DNA of 64,000 nucleotides from Derxia gummosa DSM 723 (GTDB lineage: Bacteria; Pseudomonadota; Gammaproteobacteria; Burkholderiales; Burkholderiaceae_E), in NCBI RefSeq assembly GCF_000482785.1, contig NZ_AXWS01000007.1, positions 682,001 through 746,000 on the forward strand. Reading direction: 5' to 3'. How positions within the stretch are numbered: the stretch's first letter is position 1; each line of letters begins with the position of its first letter. Under the pieces are notes generated by a model that searched no databases, was not told where the DNA came from, and saw only the letters and a program-made list of their open reading frames with translations. Below are positions 1-8,173 of this stretch, in pieces. The position numbers and the translations under genes are program-made.

Positions 1-771
1 GCAATGCGGCTCGACCGGCGCATCGACCGGCAGCGGCAGGCTCGTCAGCAGCTCGCCCAGAAAGAACATCGAGCCGCCGTCGCGGTCGAGCAGCAGGGTG
101 TGCTTGCCGCGCCAGCCCAGCCCGCCCAGCCGCGCGAATTCCACCTCCATCACCGGCGCCGAATCGGTGCAGGCGCGGCTGAAATGCCGGCCCAGCCCGG
201 CCTCGGCCGCAAGCGCGTCGATGCGCTCGGCCAGCTTCTGCAAGCGATTGCGGATGACCTTGTGATAGTCCCGCCCGCGCGCATAGATCGACACCACCGC
301 CGTGCCCGGCGCGCGCTGCGCGGCCCGTTCGCGCTCGCGCCAGCCGGCGGGCGCGGCGGCCGGCAGATAGTCCATGCGCACGCCGATGACCCGCGCCACC
401 TCCGGCAGCAGGCCGCGCGGGTCGGCCCGGAGCGCCGCATGCCGATCCATATAATCCATGCCCCCGTGGCGCCCGGCCGCGAGCCAGCGCGCGAGGCCGT
501 CCACCGCCGCTGCCGGCACCTCGGCCGGCGCGATGCGGCAGCCGGCAAAGCCGAGCGCGGCCGCCTCGGCGCGGATGCGGGCGACGAGCGCGGCAAGGTT
601 TTCGGCCCGATCGGCGCCCGCCAGTGCGAGCGGCGACGCGGCGGGCGGGCCGGCCTGCCGCCCGGCGGACGCATCGACCGTCGGGCAGTCCGCCGCTCCG
701 GCCGCGCGTGCCGCCGCGTTTTGCTTTCCGGCAACAGCCGCGCCGCCGCCGGTCGAAGGGTTCACAGTCAT
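1..771 (-). CDS. queG: Epoxyqueuosine reductase QueG, N-terminal part (cut by window edge)
   Basis: QueG reduces epoxyqueuosine to queuosine in the wobble base of certain tRNAs, using cobalamin and two 4Fe-4S clusters in the cytoplasm. Only the first 257 codons are inside the window. Reading back from the ATG at 769-771 gives the conserved blocks MDYMDRH (about residues 105-111), SIYARGRDYHKVIRNRL (161-177) and CTDSAPVMEVEFARLGGLGW (201-220). The fragment ends on a Cys that should be the first ligand of the ferredoxin-like domain. About 55 residues rich in Ala and Pro precede the conserved region, so a start further in cannot be excluded. It is divergent from tsaE with a 75-base gap. Family identity is clear; the C-terminal half cannot be judged. 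Confidence 0.93.
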   Translation of the reverse strand, partial: MTVNPSTGGGAAVAGKQNAAARAAGAADCPTVDASAGRQAGPPAASPLALAGADRAENLAALVARIRAEAAALGFAGCRIAPAEVPAAAVDGLARWLAAGRHGGMDYMDRHAALRADPRGLLPEVARVIGVRMDYLPAAAPAGWRERERAAQRAPGTAVVSIYARGRDYHKVIRNRLQKLAERIDALAAEAGLGRHFSRACTDSAPVMEVEFARLGGLGWRGKHTLLLDRDGGSMFFLGELLTSLPLPVDAPVEPHC

Positions 772-846
772 TCCAGGCTTGGCCGCAGCGGCGTCACCCG
801 CCCGCGGCACATCACTTCCATCAATTGCACGGATCGAGGTCCGAGT

Positions 847-1362
847 ATGAATGCCCCCCTCGCGACGCTCGCCATCGAGCTGCCCGACGCCGCCGCGACC
901 GACGCGCTCGGCGCCCGCTTCGCCGCCGTGCTGCGCGCGCCGCTGCACCTGCAACTGCACGGCGATCTCGGCGCCGGCAAGACGAGCTTCATCCGCGCCA
1001 CGCTGCGCGCGCTCGGCCACACCGGCCCCGTGCGCAGCCCCACCTACGCGATCGTCGAGGGTTACAGCCTTGCTCCCGCCTTGCGCGCGAGCGAGAACGA
1101 TTCGAGAATTGCCTTCTACCACTTTGATTTTTATCGGTTTAACCGCGATGAGGACTGGCTCGATGCTGGCTTGCGCGATCACTTCGCCGACAACGCCGTC
1201 TGCGCCGTCGAATGGCCCGAGCAGGCCGGCGAGCTGCTGCCGCCGCCCGATCTCGCCCTGCATCTCGATTACGCCGGTGACGGCCGCCATGCGCGGCTCG
1301 ATGCTTTCAGCGAACGGGGGCGCGAATGTCTGAACGCGCTGGCAAGTCCGGCGGCCGCATGA
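847..1362 (+). CDS. tsaE: tRNA threonylcarbamoyladenosine biosynthesis ATPase TsaE
   Basis: TsaE is the small ATPase that works with TsaB and TsaD to place the t6A modification next to the anticodon of ANN-decoding tRNAs. The 171-residue product has the Walker A motif GDLGAGKTS (39-47), the family block RSPTYAIVEGY (63-73), HFDFYRF (92-98) and VEWPE (121-125). Between the last two conserved regions of the N-terminal half there is an insert (about 74-87, SLAPALRASENDSR). The DNA from about 1085 to 1170 is much poorer in GC and uses codons such as AGA, ATT, TTT and TAT that are rare nearby. The stop overlaps a possible amiC start (ATGA), so the two genes are probably co-transcribed. Confidence 0.93.
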   Translation: MNAPLATLAIELPDAAATDALGARFAAVLRAPLHLQLHGDLGAGKTSFIRATLRALGHTGPVRSPTYAIVEGYSLAPALRASENDSRIAFYHFDFYRFNRDEDWLDAGLRDHFADNAVCAVEWPEQAGELLPPPDLALHLDYAGDGRHARLDAFSERGRECLNALASPAAA

Positions 1363-2888
1363 GCGACCGCCTGTTCCATCGTCGTCGCGTGCTGCGCTCG
1401 GGCGCCGCCGCGCTGCTGCTGCCGCTGGCCGGCACCCGCGCCGCCCGCGCCGCGCAGATCGCCGCCGTGCGCGTCTGGCCCGCCGCCGACTACACCCGCG
1501 TCACGCTCGAACACGACAACGAGATCCGCTTCAGCCACTTCCTGGTCGAGAACCCCGACCGGCTCGTGGTCGACGTGGAAGGCCTCGACCTCAACACCAC
1601 GCTGCGCGACCTCGTCTCCAAGATCACGCCCGACGATCCATACATCCGCGCCGTGCGCGTGGGCCAGAACCGGCCTCGCGTCGTGCGCCTCGTGCTCGAC
1701 CTCAAGCAGCGCGTGCGACCCCAGGTGTTCTCGGTCGAGCCGGTCGCGCAGTTCAGGCACCGGCTCATCTTCGACCTCTACCCCGCCGAGCCGGTCGATC
1801 CGCTCATGCAACTGGCCCAGGGTGGCGATGCAGCGCCGCCCGCCGACGCGCCGCCCGCGCGCGGCGGCGATGCCCAGCACGCCGGCCGCGCGCCCGATGC
1901 GCAGCCGCCCGCCCGTGCCACCTCCTCGCCGCTGCCCGAGCCGCCTGCCGGCCCGGCGCCGCTCGCGCGCGCGCCCGAAACCGGCCCCGGCAGCGGCGAC
2001 TGGATCACCCGCATCGACCCCGACAGCGGCCGCGTCACCGGGGCGGCGCCGCCCGCCAACCCGGCCGATGCCGCGCGCGGCCACGGCGCGGCCGTGCCGC
2101 CGGCCTCGGCCGCGCGCCCGCCGGTACCGGCCGACCCGCGCCCGTCCGTCTCGCGCCTCGTCACCATCGCGCTCGACCCGGGCCACGGCGGCGAAGACCC
2201 CGGCGCGACCGGCGCCTCCGGCAGCTACGAGAAGAACGTCGTGCTCCAGATCGCTCAGCGCCTGCGCCGCAAGCTCGACGGCGAGGCCAACGTGCGCGTG
2301 TTCATGACCCGCGACGACGACTACTTCGTGCCGCTCAACGTGCGCGTGCAGAAGGCGCGCCGCGTGCAGGCGGACCTGTTCGTCAGCATCCACGCCGACG
2401 CCTTCATCAACCGCGACGCGCGCGGCTCCAGCGTGTTCGCGCTGAGCGAGAGCGGCGCCTCCTCGGCCGCCGCCAAGTGGATCGCGCAGAAGGAAAACGA
2501 TGCCGACCTGATCGGCGGCATCAATGTCAGCGCGCGTGACCGCCAGCTCGCCAGCGTCCTGCTCGACCTGTCCACCACCGCTCAGATCAACGACAGTCTC
2601 AAGCTCGGGCGCGCGGTGCTGGAACACATCGGCAAGATCAACAAGCTGCATCGCGGCGAGGTCGAGCAGGCGAGCTTCGCCGTGCTCAAGGCGCCCGACA
2701 TCCCGTCCATCCTCGTCGAGACCGCCTTCATCTCGAATCCCGACGAAGAGCGCCGCCTCAACGACGACGCCTACCAGGACAAGCTGGCCGACGCGATCGT
2801 CTCGGGCATCAAGCGCTACTTCGCCAAGAATCCGCCGCTCGCCAAGAGCCGCCTCGCGGCGGTGGACGAGGCCGTGCGGCGCGGCTGA
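1326..2888 (+). CDS. amiC: N-acetylmuramoyl-L-alanine amidase AmiC (AMIN + Amidase_3)
   Basis: This is a periplasmic zinc amidase that cuts the stem peptide from peptidoglycan during daughter-cell separation. A twin-arginine signal is visible (RRRVLRSGAAALLLPLAG, 19-36). It is followed by an AMIN domain (about 44-152), which targets the septum, a Pro/Ala-rich linker (about 160-275) and an Amidase_3 domain (280-510). Likely zinc and catalytic residues are His287 in DPGHGGED, Glu302, His356 in SIHADA and Glu465 in VETAFISN. I chose the ATG at 1326 because a GGGGG tract lies just upstream. The ATG at 1359, which overlaps the tsaE stop, is an alternative that would shorten the n-region to a more typical length. 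The gene order queG, tsaE, amiC is common in Burkholderiales. Confidence 0.94.
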   Translation: MSERAGKSGGRMSDRLFHRRRVLRSGAAALLLPLAGTRAARAAQIAAVRVWPAADYTRVTLEHDNEIRFSHFLVENPDRLVVDVEGLDLNTTLRDLVSKITPDDPYIRAVRVGQNRPRVVRLVLDLKQRVRPQVFSVEPVAQFRHRLIFDLYPAEPVDPLMQLAQGGDAAPPADAPPARGGDAQHAGRAPDAQPPARATSSPLPEPPAGPAPLARAPETGPGSGDWITRIDPDSGRVTGAAPPANPADAARGHGAAVPPASAARPPVPADPRPSVSRLVTIALDPGHGGEDPGATGASGSYEKNVVLQIAQRLRRKLDGEANVRVFMTRDDDYFVPLNVRVQKARRVQADLFVSIHADAFINRDARGSSVFALSESGASSAAAKWIAQKENDADLIGGINVSARDRQLASVLLDLSTTAQINDSLKLGRAVLEHIGKINKLHRGEVEQASFAVLKAPDIPSILVETAFISNPDEERRLNDDAYQDKLADAIVSGIKRYFAKNPPLAKSRLAAVDEAVRRG

Positions 2889-2942
2889 CCCCCGCTCGCG
2901 CGACAGCGAATCCCGGCGCAACCGTGGCGACACCGGCCGGCG

Positions 2943-2962
2943 CCGTGGCCCGCGCGCCACGG
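2943..2962. terminator. Hairpin between convergent amiC and DUF4337 genes
   Basis: CCGTGGC (2943-2949) and GCCACGG (2956-2962) form a perfect 7-bp stem with a 6-base loop in the gap between two converging genes. There is no T tract on either side, so this is a possible bidirectional stop by position and shape only. Confidence 0.35.
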
Positions 2963-3074
2963 TCGGCTCGCCCGCCCGCGCCCGTGATGGCACCGGCGCA
3001 TGCCTGTGAGGACGCCGGCGTACGCCGCCCGCCCCGGCCCTGCGATGCGCCGCCCGGCCCGGCAGCCGCCACCG

Positions 3075-3677
3075 TCAGAGATGCATCGCCGCCGCGATGC
3101 CGAGCGCCACGCCGCCCGCGCCCACCGCGTACACCCCCATCTGAAGCCAGTTGCGCCGCGTGAGCAGCGCGATGGCCGACAGCGCGATCGCCACCTGGAT
3201 CGCGGTCGTCGCCTGGGCCCAGCGGTGATGCGTGTGCAGCTCGTGCGCCGACTTCTCGTCGAACTCGGCCGACTCGTGGTCCAGCGCCTCGGCTTCCTTC
3301 TTCAGGCCGTCCTTCTCGCCCTTGTAGCGCTCGGCCTCGGCCTTGAGGCGCGCGATCTCGGCCAGCACCGCCTCGTTCTGCGGCTGGGCACCGAGCAGGC
3401 CCATGCCCAGCTCGGCCAGGTTCTGCTTGCCGCTCTTCGACTGGTAGAAGGCCCAGCGGTCGGCTGCCTCGGTCTTCCTGATCGCGGCATCGTTCTTGTA
3501 GAGCGTGGCCGCCGCCTGGGTCGCGCCGCCTTCATACGAAAACAGCGCGCCCACCGTCGCGAGGATGGCGGTGGTGACCGCCACGCGACCCGCGAACGGG
3601 TCCTTGTCGCCGTGGGCGGCGGCATGCTCGATCTCGTGATCGTGCGGACCGTGGACGTGGAAATGACTGCCTGACAT
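3075..3677 (-). CDS. DUF4337 family membrane protein
   Basis: The 200-residue product starts at an ATG preceded by AGGAG. It has a His-rich start (HFHVHGPHDHEIEHAAAHGD), a first hydrophobic segment at about 31-48, a charged helical stretch with coiled-coil character (about 100-145: LAEIARLKAEAERYKGEK), and two C-terminal hydrophobic segments at about 160-200. This layout matches the DUF4337 family, whose function is not known. The His-rich head might bind metal ions, but that is a guess from composition. It stands alone: convergent with amiC and divergent from the BLUF-like gene. Confidence 0.8.
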   Translation of the reverse strand: MSGSHFHVHGPHDHEIEHAAAHGDKDPFAGRVAVTTAILATVGALFSYEGGATQAAATLYKNDAAIRKTEAADRWAFYQSKSGKQNLAELGMGLLGAQPQNEAVLAEIARLKAEAERYKGEKDGLKKEAEALDHESAEFDEKSAHELHTHHRWAQATTAIQVAIALSAIALLTRRNWLQMGVYAVGAGGVALGIAAAMHL

Positions 3678-4054
3678 TCGCTTTGCTCCTGCGGATTGCG
3701 GGGCGGCCCGGGCCGCTGCCCGATCGGTAGCGGCCATGCGTGGCCGACGGAAAAATCGGGGCCGGATTGTGCCGCAGGCAGAAGACCGCGCCATCGTCCG
3801 CGGCCGTGTCGCGGGTGGCGGATGTGACCGCCTCGCCCCCGTCGATCTCATGAAGATCACCGGTCTCGGCGCCCGCTGGCAGCAAGTCGCCTTCGACGGC
3901 CGGTCGCCCGACGCCTGCCCGAAGCCGGGCGTGCGGCGCCGCGCTGGCGCGATGCCGGCACTTGTGCGGTGCCGCACGAAGCTATCCTGAAGGGGAAAGC
4001 AGAGCGCCCCCCGCCCCTCCCGCATGCGGGTCCGAGGCGTCAACCACAGCCCGC
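3678..4054. other. Divergent intergenic region, no gene seen
   Basis: These 377 bases separate the DUF4337 gene (minus) from the BLUF-like gene (plus) and must hold both promoters. A small hairpin GGCCA-TGCG-TGGCC lies at 3732-3745. The open frames here have no recognisable protein features. I could not pick out convincing -35/-10 boxes. Confidence 0.5.
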
Positions 4055-4462
4055 ATGATCGAACTCATCCACACCAGCGAACCCGGCGACAGCAACATCG
4101 CGGCCCGGATCGCGCAACTGGCGCGCGAATCGCGGCGCGGCAACCGCGCGGCCGGGCTTACCGGCCTGCTCATCTTCGACGGCTGGCGCTGCTGCGAATA
4201 CCTCGAAGGCGAAGCCGAGGCGCTGGATCGGCGGCTCGGACTGCTCGCTGCCGATCCGGCGCTCGGCAGCGTCACCGTGCGCCATCGCGCACCGCTCGCG
4301 CTGCCTGAAAGGCGATTTCACGGCTGGAGCCTGAGCTTTGCCGAGCCGGCCGGCCCGCACAGCCTCGACGCCCTGTTCGCCAACCTCGGCCCGGCCTGCA
4401 TCGTCCATCTGCTCGCGCTCATGCCCTGGCTCGACAGCGCGCCGGGCGGCGTCGGCGTCTGA
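4055..4462 (+). CDS. BLUF-domain-like protein lacking the photoactive Tyr and Gln
   Basis: The 135-residue protein has the BLUF fold signature: LIHTS at 4-8, Asn30, GLTGLLIFDG (34-43), YLEG (49-52) and HGWSLSF near residue 93. BLUF domains bind flavin and sense blue light through a Tyr (in the LxYxS strand) and a Gln (in FxQxLEG). Here the Tyr position is His6, and the F-x-Q positions are Cys46 and Glu48. Asn30, which normally contacts the flavin, is kept. Photochemistry of the usual kind should therefore be lost. I chose the ATG at 4055 because it gives a family-typical N-terminus; the frame is open further upstream. The gene lies 142 bases before, and on the same strand as, a GGDEF/EAL gene. 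BLUF domains often control EAL enzymes, so a functional link is plausible. Confidence 0.8.
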   Translation: MIELIHTSEPGDSNIAARIAQLARESRRGNRAAGLTGLLIFDGWRCCEYLEGEAEALDRRLGLLAADPALGSVTVRHRAPLALPERRFHGWSLSFAEPAGPHSLDALFANLGPACIVHLLALMPWLDSAPGGVGV

Positions 4463-4604
4463 CGCGCCGGGCAGGTTCCGCCTCGCCGCCTCGCCCGCCA
4501 CCCGTCGCCTCGCACGCCGCCTTCGCGCCGGATCGCCCGATCAGGTGCCGATCCGCCCGGCTTAGCCGGCTCAAGCCCTGCTGCCCGACGGCCGTCAACC
4601 GTTC

Positions 4605-7073
4605 ATGCCCCCTCTTGCCGGGGCAACGAACGCTTTCCTCCGCATGGGCTTTTCCGATTCCCTTCGGGCGCGTTTTCGCCGCCTGCTGCCACGCCGACTG
4701 TCGCGCCAGATCACGCTGCTCGTGATGGGCATGCTGCTGATCGCCCAGGTCACGGGCTTCCTGATCGTGCGCGCCGGTCTGGACAGCGTCGCGCGCGAAA
4801 CGCTCGCCATCGACCTCGACGCCGGCATGCGCATCGCGCAACGGCTGCTGGAGCAGAGCGGTGCCGAACTCGGCGCCGGCTTCCGCGTGCTGCGCAACAG
4901 CAGCGACTTTCTCGCCGCCGCGCGCGCCGACGCGCCCGACCGCGATCACCTGCGCGAACTGGCCGCGCCGCTCGGCGCCCGCCGCGTGACCGTGCTGACC
5001 GAATCGACGCACCCGCTGCTCGACGAACTCGACCTCGCCGGCGCGCCCGGCCTGCCGGCGCTGCTCACGCACGCCCGGCAAGCCGGGCTCGCCAGCTCGA
5101 TGGCGCTCGCGCCCGACGGCATGGCCATGCGCGTGGTGGCGCTGAGCGTGGGCGCAGGCCCGCGCTTCGTGCTCTACGGCGTGCCGCTCGACCAGCCCGC
5201 GATGGACAGTCTCGCCAGCCTGAGTGGCGTCGACCTGATGCTGGCCGCACGCGCCGAAGGGCGGCCCCGCCTCCTCGCCGCCAGCCTGCCGCCCTCGGAC
5301 TGGGTCACGCTCGAAACCCAGCTCGTCGCCGGCCCGGTCGAGCCGGGCGAACGCCAGTTCCTCTTCGCGCTGGGCGACACGCGCCGCGAAGGCGTGGCCG
5401 AATGGCTGCCCAGCCTGCGCGCCGAACCCCAGCTCCAGCTCATCGCGCTGCACACCCATGGCGACAGCCTCGCGCGCTTCACCGGCATGCGCCGCAACCT
5501 GCTGCTGGTGACGATCGCCACGCTCGCGCTCGGCCTCGCGCTGGCGCTGACGCTGGCGCGCTCGATCGCCGGGCCGATCCGGCGCATCGCGGTCAAGGCG
5601 CTGCGCGTCGGGCGCGGCGAGGCGGTCGAGCAGGTCGCCTTCCACAGCAGCGCCGAACTGGAACAGCTCGGCGCCGCCTTCAACGCGATGCGCGCCAGCC
5701 TCGCCGAGCGCGAGCAGCGCATCAACGAACTCGCCTTCTGCGACGGGCTGACCGGCCTGGGCAACCGCACGCTGTTCATGAGCCGGCTCGAACACGCGCT
5801 GCAGCACGGCGAGGCGCGCAGCGTCAGCGTGCTGCTGGTCAACCTCAACCGCTTCGGCACCATCAACGACGCGCTCGGCGCGCGGCTGGCCGACGCACTG
5901 CTGCGCGAGGTGGCGCGGCGCCTGTTCGAGACCGCGCGGCCGCAATGCGCCGCCATCGCGCGCATCGCCGCCGACGAGTTCGCCTTCCTCGTCGACCAGC
6001 CGCGCGCCAATCACGACCGCGTGCATGCGCTGGGCGAGGCGCTGCTCGCCGCGCTCGACGTGACGCTGTCGGTCGAGGGCCAGCCGGTCGACATCTCGGC
6101 GCGCGCCGCCAGCGTGACCGCGCCGGTCGACGGCCGCGACGCGCCCACGCTGCTGCGCCATGCCGCGCTCGCGCTCGACGAGGCGCAGCGCAAGCACCGC
6201 CCGCTCGTCGCCTACACGCCCCAGGTGCAGCGCGATCCCTGCGTGCGGCTCAGCCTGCTGTCGGAGCTGCGCGTCGCGATCGACAAGCACCAGCTCGAGC
6301 TGCACTTCCAGCCCAAGGTCGGCATCGGCAACGGCCAGCTCGAATCGGCCGAATGCCTGCTGCGCTGGCGCCATCCCGAGCGGGGCCTGATCCCGCCCGA
6401 CAGCTTCATTCCCTGGGCCGAGCAGACCGGCTTCATCAAGCGGCTGACGGCCTGGGTGCTCGACACCGCCTGCGCCCAGATCGCGCGCATGCGCGCGCTG
6501 CACATCGAGCTGCCGCTGGCCGTGAACCTGTCGGCGGTCGATCTCGACAATCCGGCACTGCACGGCAAGGTCGAGGCGGCTCTCGCGCGCCACGGCGTGC
6601 CGCCCGCGATGCTGAAGCTGGAAATCACCGAGAGCGCGGCCATGAACGACCCGGGCCGCGCGCTGGCCACGCTGGCGCGGCTGCGCAGCCTCGGCATCGG
6701 GCTGGCGATCGACGACTTCGGCACCGGCCAGTCGTCGCTGTCGTACCTGAGCCGCTTTCCGGTCGACGAGCTCAAGATCGACAAGAGCTTCGTGCGCGGC
6801 ATGTGCGCGCACCGGCATGACGCGATGCTGGTGCGCTCGACCATCGACCTCGGCCATCTGCTCGGCCTGAGCGTCGTGGCCGAGGGCGTGGAGGACGAGC
6901 GCACGCTGCGCCTGCTCGGCCATGTGGGCTGCGATCTGGTGCAGGGCTACATCGTGAGCCGGCCGCTGGCGGCCACCGACTTCGAGCGCTGGGTCGCCCA
7001 GCACCGGCTGCGCCACGAGGGGCCGCTGGTCGATCTCGATCCGACGGCGACGGTGATCGAGCTGTTCCACTGA
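4605..7073 (+). CDS. Membrane GGDEF/EAL protein, probable c-di-GMP phosphodiesterase
   Basis: The 822-residue inner-membrane signalling protein has a transmembrane segment at about 36-56, a periplasmic sensor region (57-293), a second transmembrane segment (about 294-318), a HAMP linker (about 321-374), a GGDEF domain (375-540) and an EAL domain (555-805). The cyclase signature reads AADEF (about 453-457) instead of GGDEF, so cyclase activity is unlikely. The EAL domain keeps the ExLxR motif as ECLLR, plus EITES, DDFGTG and DELKIDKSF, so it should hydrolyse c-di-GMP. The best start is uncertain: an ATG at 4644 (MGFSDSLR) is also possible and would still leave the first membrane helix intact. 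Confidence 0.9.
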   Translation: MPPLAGATNAFLRMGFSDSLRARFRRLLPRRLSRQITLLVMGMLLIAQVTGFLIVRAGLDSVARETLAIDLDAGMRIAQRLLEQSGAELGAGFRVLRNSSDFLAAARADAPDRDHLRELAAPLGARRVTVLTESTHPLLDELDLAGAPGLPALLTHARQAGLASSMALAPDGMAMRVVALSVGAGPRFVLYGVPLDQPAMDSLASLSGVDLMLAARAEGRPRLLAASLPPSDWVTLETQLVAGPVEPGERQFLFALGDTRREGVAEWLPSLRAEPQLQLIALHTHGDSLARFTGMRRNLLLVTIATLALGLALALTLARSIAGPIRRIAVKALRVGRGEAVEQVAFHSSAELEQLGAAFNAMRASLAEREQRINELAFCDGLTGLGNRTLFMSRLEHALQHGEARSVSVLLVNLNRFGTINDALGARLADALLREVARRLFETARPQCAAIARIAADEFAFLVDQPRANHDRVHALGEALLAALDVTLSVEGQPVDISARAASVTAPVDGRDAPTLLRHAALALDEAQRKHRPLVAYTPQVQRDPCVRLSLLSELRVAIDKHQLELHFQPKVGIGNGQLESAECLLRWRHPERGLIPPDSFIPWAEQTGFIKRLTAWVLDTACAQIARMRALHIELPLAVNLSAVDLDNPALHGKVEAALARHGVPPAMLKLEITESAAMNDPGRALATLARLRSLGIGLAIDDFGTGQSSLSYLSRFPVDELKIDKSFVRGMCAHRHDAMLVRSTIDLGHLLGLSVVAEGVEDERTLRLLGHVGCDLVQGYIVSRPLAATDFERWVAQHRLRHEGPLVDLDPTATVIELFH

Positions 7074-7238
7074 GGGCGTCCGGGCGCCGGGACGGCGGTC
7101 GCGGGCCGGATGATGGGGCGCTGCCCGGGCCGTGCGCGGCGGCCGGACCCGGCCCGGACTGGCGCGCACGCCCGTTCCCGCACCGACACCGCCATCGGCG
7201 CCGATAATCCGCGCCGCCCGATCCGCCTGCCGCGTCCG

Positions 7239-7997
7239 ATGTCCGCTCCCGCCCCGCCCCTCGCTCCCGTCTATGCGCCGCCGCCCGATACCGGCCTCGA
7301 CCTGCTGCACGCCGATGACGCGCTGGTGGTCGTGGTCAAGCCGGCCGGCCTGCTCAGCGTGCCCGGGCGCGGCGCCGGCCATGCCGACTGCCTCGCGGCG
7401 CGGGTGCAGGCGCGCTTCGCCGATGCGCTCGTCGTGCACCGGCTCGACCTCGCCACCTCCGGCATCGTCTGCTTCGGGCGCGGCGCGGCGGCACAGCGCG
7501 AACTGAGCCGGCAGTTCCAGGCCCGCGAGACCGCCAAGCGATATGTCGCGGTCGTGGCCGGCCGGCCCGCCGCCGACGCCGGCGAGATCGACCTCCCGCT
7601 CATCTGCGACTGGCCCAACCGGCCGCGCCAGATGGTCAGCTTCACGCACGGCAAGCCGTCGCTGACGCGCTGGCGCCGGCTCGCCGCGACGGCGGTGGCG
7701 GACATGGCGGACGGTCACGCCAGCCTCGCCGCCCCGCTCGCCGTCCGGAACGACGCCGGGTCCGACGCGGCTGCAATCGCTTGCAGCCGCGTCGAACTGG
7801 AGCCGGTCACGGGCCGCTCGCACCAGCTGCGCGTGCATCTGCTCGCGCTCGGTCATCCCATCCTCGGCGACGAGCTCTACGCGCCACCGCCGGCGCGCGA
7901 TGCCGCGCCACGCCTGCTGCTGCATGCGTCGCGGCTTGCGCTGACGCATCCCGTCGACGGTTTTCCGCTGGCCTTCGAAAGCCATCCCGGGTTCTGA
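7239..7997 (+). CDS. rluA: Dual-specificity rRNA/tRNA pseudouridine synthase RluA
   Basis: RluA isomerises U746 of 23S rRNA and U32 of some tRNAs. The 252-residue product shows KPAGLLSVPGRG, the catalytic block HRLDLATSG (about 67-75, with catalytic Asp70), DLPLICDWPNRPRQ, which is diagnostic of RluA itself, and GRSHQLRVHLLALGHPILGDE. Between the central and C-terminal conserved blocks it carries an extra segment of about 25 residues (roughly 155-185) that E. coli RluA lacks. That insert contains a perfect 13-bp inverted repeat at 7764-7793. I chose the ATG at 7239 because it gives the usual length; the frame is open upstream. Confidence 0.92.
   Translation: MSAPAPPLAPVYAPPPDTGLDLLHADDALVVVVKPAGLLSVPGRGAGHADCLAARVQARFADALVVHRLDLATSGIVCFGRGAAAQRELSRQFQARETAKRYVAVVAGRPAADAGEIDLPLICDWPNRPRQMVSFTHGKPSLTRWRRLAATAVADMADGHASLAAPLAVRNDAGSDAAAIACSRVELEPVTGRSHQLRVHLLALGHPILGDELYAPPPARDAAPRLLLHASRLALTHPVDGFPLAFESHPGF
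7764..7793. repeat. 30-base perfect inverted repeat inside rluA
   Basis: GACGCGGCTGCAA (7764-7776) and its exact reverse complement (7781-7793) are separated by TCGC. The centre is one of the dispersed TGCAA-N4-TTGCA motifs (7772-7785). It lies in the rluA segment that has no counterpart in E. coli RluA. This could be a small palindromic insertion that has kept the reading frame. Confidence 0.8.
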
Positions 7998-8037
7998 TGC
8001 GGGCGCCCGGACCGGGGCTATCAAGTCGAGCGGATCA

Positions 8038-8053
8038 ATAGTTAATTGACTAT
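8038..8053. promoter_or_regulatory. Near-perfect palindrome upstream of the Prx-Grx gene
   Basis: ATAGTTAATTGACTAT is a 16-base palindrome with one mismatched pair per arm, in a short AT-rich patch 120 bases before the Prx-Grx start. Outer ATAG...CTAT arms are typical of OxyR half-sites, although OxyR sites usually have 7 rather than 8 bases between them. A role as a redox-regulator operator is an inference from context. Confidence 0.45.
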
Positions 8054-8173
8054 CGATTCGCTTAACACAATGAATTAGACCTATCGGCGGCCCATCCCGA
8101 TACTTCGCTCCATCGCTGCACGACGCAGCGCAGGTCAACCCCCAGCAGCACTGAACATTCCGAGGAGTCAGCA

